DNA of 64,000 bases from Cerrena zonata (GCA_038087015.1 JASBNA010000011.1:62001-126000); one strand, 5' to 3'. Counted from the first letter of the stretch, positions 24,077-37,835 are shown. Translations and numbers: made by a program. The notes: generated by a model not told the origin, from the letters alone.

Positions 24077-25774
24077 TCATTTATTTGCCGCTAGTCCCTA
24101 TCCTATTTTATCGCGTATATTCACGTCTTTTGCCGCACCCAATTGTAATCTTACGCCTTTTTACGTGACGTCTCCCTTGCATCCTGTTTTGTTTTCGAGT
24201 TGCCATTTTTCTTTCCTTTTTCAAACGGACGCCTATAGTCAATTTACGAGTCCATACATTCGCATTCATCATCGTGTTCTCACCCACCTGCATTTCCAAG
24301 TAATCTTCGCACGCATCATCATTATCACCATCACTAGAACCGTCAAGCCTTCAATAGTTGTATTCATATGTCGTTACAAAGCTTCCTGCATATTCGTCGT
24401 TCGGATCCCATACGATGGGGTTACTAACAATAAATATAAAAACGAAATTATCACTGTTGTGGTGGGTGACATCAGAGCATAAATGCGTAATGGGCGGTGT
24501 CAGGTCAGGCATGCGGTTCCCGGTCAACAGATCTATGGATTTGGCACACACGCAACTAAACTCTGCTCTTTGCCCTGGGCTGAGAAAATGACCGGAAGGG
24601 ACATCACAGATCTTGCCATTGTATGCGTTGGCAAGAATTTAGACACTCAGGGAAGGATTAAACCCGGTCAGAAATGGGTAGAACTTTCTCATTAGGATTG
24701 TCGCCCATCATCTTCCGGCCGTAGCCAGTTCGTTGTTCCTGTAAGTGGCATATTTTTTCTGGCATATATCTGCACAGATTCGGTTGCTATCAAGGGGGTG
24801 GATACCATCTCTATTATAACATAACGTACGTATAGGTACGTACTGTATACCTTCGTTTGGGGGGCATGGAATAGGGCATGATGAGATCTGCTAGGTTAAG
24901 TCCGAAGATGTTGGATGATATGTACTTTTTACAACCGATTGTGCCACGCTCAGGCTCAGAGTTGGATGTTATTCCCCGTCTCACCGGCGACCTGTCCTCC
25001 ATTATTTGTTCATCGGGATCCTGGACGACATCGGCTCGCTGAGATTTGATGACGAACTGATAGGCTTAATGTAAAACGGTGAAATCTTGAACGTTAGCTC
25101 ATTTTTTTCCTTGTGTACGCTACTGACAAACCACCAGGCCGGAAGTACCGACTGTGTCATTGTCATCTCAATTTAAGACGGTGCGAAAGAAATAGGGTTC
25201 ATCTAGACATGTTGAAGTGGGGTGGTCACCGGTCACTTGGGCTTCTTTTGTAAGCTCGCTGTTATTAAAGTAAGCCCACGTTCCTATTATTGCAAGCTAG
25301 GAACGGGTATCGGTTGGACCAGTGTAGACCTGTGTGGATCGTTCGTAACAGCTTAACAGTTTCGCGGCCTCGTGCCACTTTCACTCTCTGTTGACGGTCG
25401 ATCCCGAGCCTACAAAACGCTGAACCCAGATTTGCTTTTGAATGGTAAAGGTGGACGTAATAGATTACCTTATGTTCCGAAAAGAGTTTGGAAGGAGGGT
25501 GCACGGCAGCAGGTGCCAGTTAAACTCAGCCAGCCAGTGTAGAAACGAAGGGCCGTCCAACCCTCACAGGTATGTATTCTTTTGTTTGAAATAAATACAG
25601 ATAGGGTGAGGTCCGTACAGCTAGCGAAGGAGCAGAATAGCCACTTCTGACGGATTGGCAATCGCCTAGGGAGGGGAAGATTTGGAGCGAAGGTCACCAT
25701 GGCGGTGGACAGTAAAGCCGAGATGGTCTTCCGAAGAACCAAAGGGAGGTTCTCATTGTTCTGGGGGGCCATCT
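24077..25774. other. Gene-poor 1.7 kb
   Basis: Downstream of the cyclin. Only short frames without domain character were seen. The first 300 bases are T-rich and likely cyclin 3' UTR. No repeat or RNA gene recognised. Confidence 0.4.
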
Positions 25775-26376
25775 TCAGGGTTTCGCGTCATCTTGAATGT
25801 GCTGTGCCGGAGTGTTAGGGTTTCCCTGCAGTAGCTCAGCCTCCATGCGAGCCAATTTGGAGGATAGGAAGGCCCGGCTGAATTGATACCCGGAGAGAAC
25901 GCCTGTCACTGAGTATGAAAGCGCAGGTCAATTGCGGAAGGACACAAGCAAAGCGCATGCAGTGCGTGGAGAAACGGCACTTGTGGTGAGAAGGGGTGGT
26001 ACAAATAAACCACTTACCAACTCCGCAGATGATAGTGGTGTTCCTATTGAAACGGAAAAGCCTGGAACCCACGATAGCTAAGGGTAACCGGAATATGTCA
26101 GACTTGGTTTGTGTGTCAGGAGATGAGAGAGGCGGGGAAATGGAAAGGTGCGAAGTCGGAGCTTCGACCTCTCCCAACTAAACTACTCACCTCCGACCAG
26201 GCCAGCGGACAGGCCTGCAAAGATGCCGTCCTTCTGTGCCTCCTGCAAACCGAAATGGTCATTGTATGATGCACGCGCAGAGAGGAAATTAATGAAAACG
26301 ATACCCGTGTACACCTTGCTACGAGATCAATTGGGATGTTCTTGGACGTCTGTTGAACATCAGACTGGGATGCCAT
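25775..26376 (-). CDS. Small two-span membrane protein, unknown function
   Basis: Four small exons, all with GT-AG ends and matching phase: 26305-26376, 26191-26242, 26018-26077 and 25775-25908; 105 residues. No single exon is long enough to stand out on its own. The protein begins MASQSDVQQTSKNIPIDLVA and has two short glycine-rich hydrophobic segments with GxxxG spacing: DGIFAGLSAGLVGAIVGS (about residues 30-47) and TTIICGVVTGVLSGY (about 57-71). Between them is a basic SRLFRFNRN turn, and the tail is amphipathic (FLSSKLARMEAELL). The shape (hairpin of two glycine-zipper helices, about 100 residues, no signal peptide) is that of small mitochondrial or ER membrane proteins, but I cannot name a family. 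It is divergent from SPO22 with 191 bp between starts. Confidence 0.65.
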
Positions 26377-26567
26377 CGTTTGTCTTCAGCGGAGGTCGCA
26401 TCGAAGGTGACACTCGCAGGCTTGCTTGAGGCTCATAGACGCGTACTGTCACAGACACGGGAGCACCTCTGTCACGCATGTCACGACGGCGTCACGCCAC
26501 TGCTCCATTGTCGCGCCTGGCTGATTTGGATGAAGCTCTTGGTTGTATGCACCCATCTTGATGCGAG

Positions 26568-29500
26568 ATGTCGGCGCACAAGAGGAAAAATCCTCAAAAC
26601 GTTCAATCTTTGTTCAATACCATACAGGGTGCGTAGACCAGCGGTACACCGTACGGACAACTATCATGGGTTCCTGACTATCTGTTTGCATCATATTCAG
26701 ATATCCTCATCTCAATCAAACCCAAGTTGGCTGAGCACCCTCTTCCGGATTCGACTTCCCTGGTCAATGAACTTCGAAAGATTGCTTCCTTAGCTGAATC
26801 ATCTGCTCAGTTTCGTTCCAGAGCGAATAAGGACTGGCTCCCTCTTGCTGATGTTCTGGATCGCGAGGGTCTGTATAGACTCCGCAATCCAATATGTTGT
26901 TTGTGGCTCAATGATTGCCAGGTGTCCATCTGTGGAATCTATCTGGTCAACTTCCCCGAGAGAGTGATGACGACGTCCCTCCTTTATTCGCAGCATGTGT
27001 GTGTTCCATATCCCACTTCACACTCCGCTTAACCTTCTGACGTATCGGCGGTGGAAAAGTGAGGCTCGCAGGCTTCCGACTAATTGAGGCCGGTCTGGTG
27101 TCCAAGCCGCCCATCGAAAGTCAAGACGCCTACCACAGATTTCCAATGACGCTTTGCTAACTAAACCCTTGAAATAGCCCTCATCCACGTGCTTCAACTG
27201 GCCAGTAAGGCGGCCGCAAGCCTATTGGGTAAGCTCGCATGCACAATTCTGGCTGACAGGGTGTCAATCCCATTTGTATGAATTCTATAACAATCAGAGA
27301 TTGGCCGGAATGATGAGGCCGCTAGTGTATTGACATGTGCAGCAAAGGTGTAGTCAAATCTCTTTCGTTTCTCCTCCTGGATTGATGATCAGATACGTAG
27401 TATGAGGAAGATTTGAAGATCATTGACGACGCAAAGGGGTCCCATCAGCAGGCTAAATCTCGCGCTGTGGTGATGTACTATGTCAGTCGCATAGAAGCGG
27501 TGAGTAGAACAAGGATACCGCCGTCAATCCATCAATGGAACCCCTCGCTTTGTAGGCTTGGTCGGAAGGAAACAGCGGGATTATGGATTTCATGCTGCAA
27601 AAGATCTTAGGTGCGGCTACACTCTGTGTTGATCCCATATGCATATGTTTCATCGTCATTCTTCCTTAGGGAATGAACAACAGCTTTCCCTACTATCGTC
27701 ACAGGATGTAAGGAGCGTCAAAACTATCAATATGCTGGCCGCACTGACTCCGGACGGTAGCGATTTCGTGTGGCTAGCAAGCTTCTTGAAATAGGAAAGT
27801 CTAGTCTGAGAGCGGCCCAGAATGACGTCTCTCCACAAGAATCGACACGGTCATCCGAGTCGGTCAAATGGTTGCAGAGTGCATTCAGCATCATAGAACG
27901 TTCGGATGACTCGGAGTTAGCCGGAGTAGCCGTCCTCAAGGTATTCGAATGAACCGCACTACACATGCGGATAGTGACTGACGAAAATGGTTCCCTTCGT
28001 ATGCCTACATACAGCGTTCTATACTCAGGAGTCTTGGTCAGCGTTACTTCTCTATGAAAAAAATCCTGATCCTGACAGTTACGTTGATATAGCCCGAGCT
28101 TATTTTGTGTCGTCTGCTGATAACCCCGATCATTTGAATCGAGCTGAAGCAACTCTCAACGAACTAATATCTTCCCTGGATGCATCGTTTGATAGGGTCC
28201 GTGACAAATCGTTCATTATTCCGGAGTATGGTACTCACATAGCCTGAAGTGGAGCCCAGAATATCAACAACTCCGATGGATGCGAATTGCCATCCTGAAA
28301 CGGCGCAAGGCCGCGGAGTCTCCTTTATTAGAAGGTACGCACGGGGGTCCCTTCTTATGAAATCTGGATGCTTATACAACAATGCGTAGCTTTTAAGTCC
28401 ATCATAGACCACATGAGCTATTCATCCGAAGAAAATATCACCGAGTACGTGTGTATTTAGTCCGATGACATCGCAGACAGTGATATCCTGGTTATATCAG
28501 CATTCTCCAAGAGCTCAGAACCTTGTCCCATTATCAGTGAGCTGGGAAACAATTAGGCGTGTACGTGGATGTGGCTAACTAGGGTGCTGCCAGTGATCTG
28601 GTTACTGCAGTTCATCATCATGCCCTGCAGACAGGTTTGGACGCGGAACGTAACCCGGACTTTCTTCACATTGATCGTATCCTCCTTTCGCTCGTCTTCC
28701 ATTGTTCCCGGCAGACGCACCAACGGGCTATGCGAGACATTGGTGCCACCCTGAAAAGTCAGTGGTTTTTGCAAACCCTGATAACCTCGATGTGACCGTT
28801 CTATTTCCGGATAGTGCTTAGCGAGGCCGATTTCAAGCTCTCCAAGGTTCCGGTCATGGCATGCTTGTCGGTGAGTTATTTCATTCAGATGACATCCCGT
28901 CGGCCCCTTGATACGTTTCCAGCTGTTGTGGCAATTTGGAGATCGTCAGTACACCGGCAAGCACTGGTCGGAAGCGGCTGATTGGTTCCTGACCGGAACG
29001 CATTCGGTGTTTGACGGCCTGCCTGCATCCAGCAAAGCGAAGTGTTGTCGTAAGGCCGCCCTCTGTTATATCCACCAACAAGACTATGCAAAAGTTTCCG
29101 CTGTGTTGCAGCGGTGTGACCATGACGAAGCCGCTACTCACTACGTGATGCTTTTGACAGCGGTAAAGCAAGGTAATGTAAACGAATGATGTCAATCAGG
29201 GAAACATACCGCTGATGTAGGTCTAGGACTGGAAGACGAAGGTCAGTGTTTAGTAACATTTCAGATCTTGCATTCGTACGATTCTCCCGCAGCTATCAGG
29301 GCCACAAGAGCTATGGCAAGATGTCCTGACTTTGACCGAAACATGCTTCTGTTGGCCACTCAATTAGCTCATGAATCTGATATGAAGACGCTGCTCCTGT
29401 CAATACTAGAAGAACTGTTACAAACGGTAAACATGAGAGTGAACGACGAGTTTCAGTCGGAGGCTTTGACGTTGATCCGGTGCATTATCCGCCTGGTCGT

Positions 29501-31254
29501 CAAGCTCCTAGGAGAACCTGGAGCGAAGAGGTGATTCCTAGTCTTCCGCGTGCAAACCACCTGTTTATGTACGACTCTTCTCACACAGACAATTCCTCGT
29601 TTCAACTTTATTGAAGCATTTCCACGCTGGTAAATTCAATTTCACACCTCGGTGTTCTCTGGCGTCTGACTGTCCTAGCCATTACTCTGATTGACAGCAT
29701 GCGTACTCAAGGCCGCGCAATTGCAGTGACTAAGGATATATCGTGGTTGTGGAGAACCGCCTACAACTGCGCCGTGCAAGGCTGCTCGGAGTGGGAGAAT
29801 ACTGAAGATGAGGTCGCTGATTTATTTGACATTGCTAGACTGGTATGTGCCTTTCTCACGTTCACCAAGCACTAATCCTTACTCCGCTACTAAAGCTTCT
29901 CACCGACTATTCCGACCTTTTGTTAACGGATCTTGACCCCGCTGCATTCGTTCATCTAGTCAACGCGTTCTTTGCATCGGTGGCCGGAAAGGGTACGTAT
30001 ATGTAATCTTAAACTTTCTGTTGGCTCAACGAGCCGCAGTATTCGCAATACGGCCTCGTCTTCATGCCACAGGATCTATTTCGGTATGTTCTCACTTGTC
30101 TTAGTTTCCCATATGATCGCTACATGTGGACACAGGCAGGGGAGGTTCAAGCACTCGTTGAACGAATAATATCGTGTAAAGACTGCATCAGACAAGTACT
30201 CGCCGATAAGAAGCTAACCAACGCGGAAGATGTGCAACGAGCACATGCGTTCATTTACATTTTGCATGTTTTTGATGCTGAGGTATTTTGTGCACAGAAA
30301 AAATGGACATCCCTCCTTCGCACAATAGAAGTGAGTCGAACTTGGTATATGACGCTCTATTGAAAATTTTACATGCTGTTTTAGGAAGCAACCCAATCGG
30401 AAGCTTCGGCTTTGGACACTCTCGAGGCAATCGCAGACCTAGTGGTTGGTTCTCTTTTCCGCATACAAATACGAACACTGTCATAATAACAAACTATACT
30501 GGCTTCACAGTGGGCGGAGAAGGATTGCCCCACAGAAGGTGACGCAATTTACCTTAAAGCGGGTTACGAGAAGGCACTTATACTTGCATCTCAGTTCTCT
30601 TCGCGGCCCTAGAAGTACCGTCACGTCACAAGGAGTGTGAAGTTATTACCACTTACATTTTTTACAGGCAATACTTCACGCAAGCCTCGACCGTTTGTCG
30701 TTTTCGGTATCGAAATTCTCCAGGTGGCTCCGAGCAATATGCACCATTATGTTATCACGGAATACTCCTACCGACCGTACCAAGTCTTTCGGATATGTTG
30801 AACAGGCTGTAGCCGTTATCGAGGAACACTCGGCCGCAGGCGACGAAAACGACGTACATCCCATGTTCCAGTGTTTTGAAGCTTCCCCTGACGCTAATTC
30901 CCAGATATACCCCGTGGACGAGCGGCTCTGGCTCCTGGGAACTGCGTACAATACTGGAATAGAATGCTTGCAGTAGGTGCTTGGCTCTCTCACCATAACG
31001 CACGTCGAACACGCATTCACAGCGCTTCCCAAATCGACGAAGCAAAACGATGGTTCGAGTCCTGTACCATCATATGCCGCCACGTACCCAATGGTGAGGC
31101 TCATGCGGAAAAGGTAATCAATTTATCGTTCAGTCAAAATAGAAAAACATTCACGTGGTACCCCTAGATCTCTGATACATACACTCAATTGCTTGCACAC
31201 TACGCACCGGGAAACCCTACCTCCAACCGCATCGTGCCTGTTGTGCCTCTATGA
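26568..31254 (+). CDS. SPO22: SPO22/ZIP4-type meiotic TPR protein
   Basis: A very intron-rich gene: about 30 exons, many of 40-150 bp, each joined by short GT-AG introns that keep the frame. Start MSAHKRKNPQNVQSLFNTIQ (26568), stop at 31252-31254. Family blocks of fungal SPO22/ZIP4 proteins in order: EIGRNDEAASVLTCAAK, RVASKLLEIGKSSLRAA, EYQQLRWMRIAILKRRKA, AFKSIIDHMSYSSEENIT, LLWQFGDRQY followed by WSEAADWFLTGTHSVF, TKDISWLWRTAYNCAVQGCS, and near the end YPVDERLWLLGTAYNTGIEC then IDEAKRWFESCTIICRHVPN. The repeats are TPR-like helices. Homologues act in meiotic prophase on chromosome axes in synaptonemal-complex assembly and crossover formation. No frameshift was needed anywhere along the gene. 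A few exon borders in the middle are by best fit. Confidence 0.85.
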
Positions 31255-32800
31255 GTAAATCTCGGCTTTGGCTCCCTATCTTTGCTTGTCATCTTGCGTC
31301 TGGTTGGCTTGTCTTGTGCCCGGTCTGTGCTTGCTATATGGCTTTGTTTCTGCACTTCCCGTTCTTCTGATGTCAATCGTGTTACCCGAATCTCATAAAG
31401 CTGACGTGCAATATACTTCCATCTTTTACCTTCTGTTTCCGGATTTGAATCAGCGAGGCGCGGTATTGTGAAAGAACCCGAGTATGGTAAGGTTTACATT
31501 TACATCTAACCGTATATTTTGATGAGCACTGGGAAAGGCACCATTCCTTCGCTGACTCTGCTCCCGAAGCACCTGACCCGTCCGACCATCTAAACCCACG
31601 TTGTGTGCACGCTGTTGCCAGCTTTCTGTGCGGTGATACATTCAACAGGAAGTATTAAAGAACCAGACAGACCTAAGACTACCCCTCCTTTATTCGGATC
31701 GTTCCTTGATGAATCTGTGATATCCCTTGAACCCTGGCAGCACCAGTACCATACACCAACCTTCCAACCTGAATAGAACAATTATAGCCGCTGCAACCTT
31801 CTGATATTCTCTGTATGTGGGCTAAGGAACCTGCCCAGCCTCTTGACGGCGCCGCCGCCGCAGCACTAGCATTGCCTCATTCGATTCAGAGTTTGTGAAC
31901 AGTAGTTTTCCTGTGATAGCGTACATTTGCACCTCCTTCGTGAATTGTTATTCTTGGGGTGTATACATGACCAAGCATAGCCCGTCAAACAGAAGCAAGG
32001 ATCTCCCTTCTGGCTTATATTTTCATTGTTACCCCCCCACAACATGTGCACGCATCTCCCCTCCTACGCGTACAGTGCTAATAGCCAGGGATATGTATTG
32101 ATTGCTGCCGTAGTACATACATTTCTCTGCCGAATGAATGATTCGTGAGACGGAGAACGAGTGATATGAATATGGAGTATACACGACGGGTTCCATGTAT
32201 GACCCTGTCAGAATTACATTCAAACCAGCAGTTATAGAATCGGTCCTGTATCCGGCGGCGGTCTCAACGTCGACGTCCGACTATATGATATACGGGCGCA
32301 CTAGCTACAACACTTCATCTGCTCTCCGGGTATACGACTCATTCTTCTTCGTATCCATGACATGAGGCTTCCCTGGATGTCATGGAAGCCGTCGGACCTA
32401 GGGATTGCGGTCTACCAATTGGCATGCATGAGCTGCTGTGTTTGCGATCGATATCAAAAAGCTCAAGTTGGGGCTGGGGCAGTTCTAATACGTTTACGTT
32501 CATAAAGGGGTTCGATAGATATGTAGGGATCCTTGGGAACAAACGAAGCTAGTCTGACATGGATGGTATCTTGAAAGCCCGAGGTTAATGATGGTATCGA
32601 TAGTTCAAAAGGGAAAATCGATGGTCTAAAATAAACTTTGTGGGTCCGCTACAACACATCAAACTTCTATTGGATAGTGATCACAGTGTCACAGAACCTG
32701 AGGTAATCCGGAGTTGTCCCACCGAAAGCTTGAACGGAGAGCCAAGAAGAAAGGAGATACGACCTGAGTTAAGAGTATGGTCCGTTACGAAGATTTTCTA
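31255..32800. other. Intergenic, no gene seen
   Basis: 1.5 kb between the convergent stops of SPO22 and the next minus-strand gene. Short frames on both strands lack domain character. No repeat recognised. Confidence 0.4.
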
Positions 32801-33859
32801 TCAGCGACGAGCAGCCTGAGCACGACGACGTTGGCGAGCGGCAAATGCGGCACCCGCTTGGTTGGTAGTAACGATAACAGGAGTGTTGTCCGACTCAGTC
32901 TTGAGTTCCCTGAATTCTGCTTGTTTATAGGCCCTTCTTTTCGCCTTCTTCTTGGAGGGGATCCCAAGCATGACACCGCCTGAGAGAAGCTTCAAGTTGC
33001 CAGACCGATCCAAGAGAGACGCAGGAGTTGTGAAGATAGGATTATTAAAGAGAGTGGCGGGAACAAGGGTATCGATATTTGCAGTAGACATAGATGGGGT
33101 TGGGATCGTCAACTTGGTCGCGTTGGCTCTCTGGTTATTGATGACAAGATCACGGAGAAAGCTCCCATGAGCAAGCGAATGAACACGTTCTGTCAAAGGT
33201 CTCATGTCTTCGTCTTGCTCGCATTGATATGCATCTATGGTTATGTCTTCTTCGAGTTTTATCGCCTTCTCGATTTCCAAGGTATCCATAAGGTCGTCGT
33301 CACAATCCGAACAATAGGCATTGCCTGATAAGTTTGACGATGTGCCGTATTCCCACTCGGAATCTGAATAAAAGCCTGAGCTGTCTCGAGACGCAAAGGC
33401 TGGGAGGTTGTTTTGTACACCAGGAGCGGTCGATGTTTTTGATGCCCTTGAGTTGTAGAACGATCGAGGGCTCATGATAACCTCAAAGACTGCCCTTATA
33501 AGCTGGATGGTGGAGGTTATTAGCCGTATAATGGTATCAGGGGTTGTTACACATACAATGTTGGTACGAGCTAAAATTCGTCTGTGTTTGTCGACAGACT
33601 GGATCTGAGTGCGGGTCTGGATGTACTTGAGCATCTCTTGTACCTTGACCTATGAGATATCAGGTTCAGGTAGAAGGCGGGCAAGATGCACTATACGAAA
33701 ACACACATTTGTAAATACCTCCTGAGGCCCCATCCATTCAACTCTGCCTGAGAGAGAATAATAGTATGTCAGAAACATCGCGAAGAGAACGGATGCAAGA
33801 GTATATCCATCCGAAGAAATCAATTGTGAAGGAAAGTGTAGGAAATTGAGGATCGCCAT
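32801..33859 (-). CDS. Unknown protein with N-terminal membrane segment
   Basis: Three exons fit in phase: 33719-33859, 33557-33649 and 32801-33502; 311 residues. The N-terminus MAILNFLHFPSQLISSDGYT is followed by a likely membrane helix (LASVLFAMFLTYYYSL, about residues 21-36), then an amphipathic segment (VKVQEMLKYIQTRTQIQSVD). The middle is acidic and disordered (YSDSEWEYGTSS, CSDCDDDLMDTLEIEKAIKL), and the C-terminus is strongly basic (PSKKKAKRRAYKQAEF, RQRRRAQAARR). I do not recognise the family. A long open frame also runs through the second intron, so a version starting at 33634 is possible, but the three-exon form gives the better N-terminus. No operon-like relation to its neighbours. 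Confidence 0.55.
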
Positions 33860-35197
33860 GTTGGAAGAGGGAGACCGAGGTTAAGTTATGTTGGTACAAC
33901 TTGAACCTCAAGTTCAGATTTCAACTAAGCTCAACCGTTGATCGAGATCGATCGCCGCAGGAGTTGGCAGTCGACATAGTAGTCTGAGTATGATGTGATA
34001 GCCTTCGAATGATATACACGCTGCGTTAGCTTGGCCCTTGAGCATACGATAGACAAGTTTATTGAAGGATCAATTAGACTCACTTATTGGAGAAGATTTA
34101 AGTTACTGGTGCCACGGTATATTTATGATAGCACGATGCCGTACTGATCTAGACTGCGAGGGTGGACTACATAGCTGACACGATGAAGGAAAGCATGAGA
34201 GATGACCCAGAGAGTGACGAACGCGAGATGAAAACGGAAGAACATGCATAGTAACCGTGACGTGTATGGGTCATGGACAGTTTCAAGTACTTCGAGTCGT
34301 AGATAAAATATCGGTATAGATGCACTTAACGCTATCACATATCGTTGCATAATATCCCGATATTAGTCCCCCCGACTTCGAGGGCCTTCCAACTGCAAGT
34401 CTAGTTCCAGTCATATTCTCATTATATGTCACCAAACCCTCTACGTACCTCCTTTCGGAAAATTCTTCGGATTTTCTAACGTCGGAATACATTCAAATAC
34501 ACTCGCCTCTGCTGGGCGTATGACGTTCCGTTCAATATTAGTGCCGTATATTGACGACGACCCTGCTTAGGTCCAATCAGCAGTAGCGAGAGACAAAGTT
34601 ATATGATGCATTGACACGAACTTGAAGTCGTATTTAGAACATTCCCACAGTCAGTTCCTCACTAGTACGTAAGTAAGCGGAGTGGTTACTTCGTACTAAC
34701 CAACATGTCACTGGAATTCCGAGTCTACAATTTGTATCTTGTATCTCAATCTTTCCAGTGTCCAACATCCGTACAGAAATGGAGATTTGCAAGTACATGA
34801 GCCAGCTATAGTCCAGTAAATCGCTACCTCCTGTCGTTTTGATTAATTTAGTTGTCAAGTGCTCCTAGGTTCACTCAGGCTTTCTGAGTGAAAGTAGTCT
34901 TCCTCAAAAACCTCTCATCGGTGTATACGGTATGAGTTGCTAAGGCTTAGGTCCTTGAGAGACTTGGTTCGTAGCGCTAGTAGGTCAAAGCTCTTATGAC
35001 GATTATGGGTCGCCTTATTGTTGATCTGTTTGGGCCGGTGCCACTTCTATTGTGCCACTCCCGACTTATAACAACGCGTCGATATTCTTTTGACCAAATA
35101 CTCTCTTCTCCACCTCTACCACCTCTGCTCCTTGACGTACTCATTAAGCGTATCCTTCGCTAAACTCGCCTCACTACCACACTTTCGTGAACACAAG
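33860..35197. other. Intergenic, no gene seen
   Basis: 1.3 kb between divergent genes. It should hold both promoters. The segment 35090-35197 is pyrimidine-rich on plus (CTCTCTTCTCCACCTCTACC), as expected just upstream of the kinase start. No other feature recognised. Confidence 0.4.
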
Positions 35198-37668
35198 ATG
35201 GGTGCAGATCCAATCCCCAAGAGCTTCTCTATCAACACATTGACTCATGATATGTTCTTTGACGAGTTCTTGCCAGCAAATATGGGTGGCCCTCAGCGCC
35301 CCAAACTCAACTTCTGGAGTATCTCGAATGCTATGGAGGACCCAAATGCCCATTGCTCATTTATCGTAAGTTGACCATTCAAATTATGCTAGATATTAAT
35401 AAAGTTGAACACGTCATTTAGTTAGATCGTATTCGACGAGCCTGTGTCTGCCCTGGGTATCAGATTGTCGACACTTCACGTCCAAATTCCTGTCCCTTGA
35501 AAAAAGAAACTCATTCGCGGTTATTGCTCTATCCAGTCGGCTCTGATTTCTGGAAAAGCCCAAGTGATGCCTGGCGTGCTCTTGAGGTGCAGATTCACAT
35601 TGATGTCAACTCAGAAAACGATCCTTTCACCCCAGGCCCGGCGAACGAGGAACGGAAGAAGAAGCTTATTCATCATCTCGCTAACCAAATGACTCGCCAA
35701 CAACGAACTCATATATTTTCTGTTGTCATCTTCGGTCACTACGCTCGCTTTCTACGATGGGATCGCGCTGGCTGCATTGTGACTATTGCGGTCGACCTTA
35801 TGCGTTGGCCACTAGCTATGGCCAACTTCCTCTGGAGATACAGTCGTCTCTGTAGTGCTGCTCGAGGGTTTGACCCTACCGCGACCGACGCTACCTTTAG
35901 AGAAGCTAGTACTCTAAAGAGAACAGTTCGCCACTTTATCCAAAACTCTTCTCGTAACACAGACCACCTTCGGCCGAGCCTTACCGACGATGATTATCCA
36001 GTGTATAGAATAGAGGTCACTGCGCTCGACGGAACTAAGCTCAAGCTCATCATAGGCAAACCAATACATGCTTACACCCATGCAGCGGGGCGTGCTACTA
36101 GAGTATATCTGGCTTACTTGACTTCTGAACGAAGACTAGTGATACTGAAAGATCTCTGGAGTGCTGATAACCGCATATACATGCCGGAAGGAAAGATGTA
36201 CAAGCATCTTCTCCGACATAACGTACCTCATTTGCCTAAGGTGCTAGCAGCTGGTGGCGTCGAAGTTGAGGATGAACTACAAGTCACACGAACGCAAGGA
36301 TATAGTCATTTCAGGGGTTATACTAGACAACGTATTGTCCAAGAAATTTACTTTCCTTTGAGCACGGTCAATTCGTCGAAAGAGCTGACACAAGTCTTCC
36401 GAGATGCTGTCGAAGGTACGCAGCGAAAACGATGATCATCCCCCCCACTAACATCCGAAATATTTTCAATAGCGTTATATGTTGCATATAACACTGCACA
36501 CGTTCTCCATCAAGACATAAGTATCGGAAACATCATGGTAACGCAGGACGGGAGAGGGATCCTTAATGACTGGGATTGCGCCTGGAAAAGAACTGCTCGA
36601 AATCCTGAACAAGCTCGTCGTGTTGTAGGTGTTCACATCTCTCTTTCGTTCTATCTCTCCTGATGGTCTCGTCATTAGGGCACCTGGAAATTCATGTCTA
36701 TGCGAATAACTGACAACCCATATAAACCACACGAGATTCAGGACGATCTCGAATCCTGCTTCTGGTCTATGCTATGGACAACTATCCATCACATTAAGGC
36801 CTCGAAAGGCTGGCGGTGGCCTAGATGGGAGACTTTCGACGACTGCACCGTCAAGAACTTCGTAGACCACGAGCTCGCTGATCCCGGTGAAAGTGGAGGA
36901 CGCGAAATAGATATAGGCGGAGAAATGAAACGAAGATTCTTACAAGAACAATTCCGGAACTCTAGATTCCCCAACATACGGAAGCTCAAGTGGCGCTGCG
37001 AACCATTCAACACGCTACTCCATGACTTGGCTCAGGCCTTCGACCACATCTGGTACCTGGCGGATGGCTTCAGACAGAAAGACTTTGATCCGGAAAGCTT
37101 CAGTATGAGGGATATCATGGAGGTTGCTAATATGCAACATGCCTCTCTCCTCGAACCCTCCAACATTCTTGGGATTTTTGACGCTGCTCTCGCAAAGGAT
37201 AACTGGCTGGAAGACGACGCTGTTCCTAACATGTTTCCGATTAAGGGCGATAGCGAGTGGGATCGATACGAAGCGAAATTTGTCGCTCACTATAAAGAGA
37301 AAGATGCCGAGAAAGCGAGAGAACGGGTGGAAAGGAGGAAACAGAGGTTAGCAGAGAAAGCAGCAAAAGAAGGTACACAGTCGACTGACGTTTCGGCGAA
37401 CGCGACGTCAGAAGCTAGAGAACCCTCGCCTTGTGTTACGGACTATCCTCCATCTTTTCGCTCTGAAGCGAAGAAACCAAAGGTTAAGGCTCTTCGAAGG
37501 TCCACGCGAATCAAGAAACCACCTTCCGGAGACGTCCAGCCTAAGCAGATTGCGCGCGGAAAACGCAAGCGGAAGGAGGACGAGGACGCCGCTGCTCAGC
37601 CTGCTCAAATCTCCAAAAGGATCAAGGTTGAATCTAGTTTAACAGAACTTCCGAGTGAATACCAGTGA
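35198..37668 (+). CDS. FunK1-type fungal protein kinase
   Basis: Four exons with checked phase: 35198-35365, 35422-36415, 36473-36624 and 36679-37668; 767 residues. The catalytic loop is HQDISIGNIM (about 400-409), the metal-binding motif ILNDWDCAWK (about 417-426, DWD replacing DFG) and the activation end GTWKFMSMRI (439 on). Then comes HEIQDDLESCFWSMLWTTIH, all hallmarks of the FunK1 family expanded in agaricomycetes. Upstream, HIFSVVIFGHYARFLRWDRA is the usual N-terminal block of the family. The HRD arginine is Gln here. The C-terminal 170 residues are basic and charged (KEKDAEKARERVERRKQRLA, RSTRIKKPPSG) and look like a nuclear-targeted tail. FunK1 functions are largely unknown; roles in fruiting or signalling are inferred in the literature. 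Confidence 0.9.
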
Positions 37669-37835
37669 ATGATAATATACCCCGTTTCCGAGTGCTCCAA
37701 AAACAGTGTTGAGAAGAAGTAAACAATAATGCCAACCCGTTGAGCGTTGCCATTCAAACACTAAGTCTACATGCTTCGTGTGACATTATATAGATCTGTA
37801 CCATAAGCACCTACAGTCCGTCCCTAGCCGGGTAC

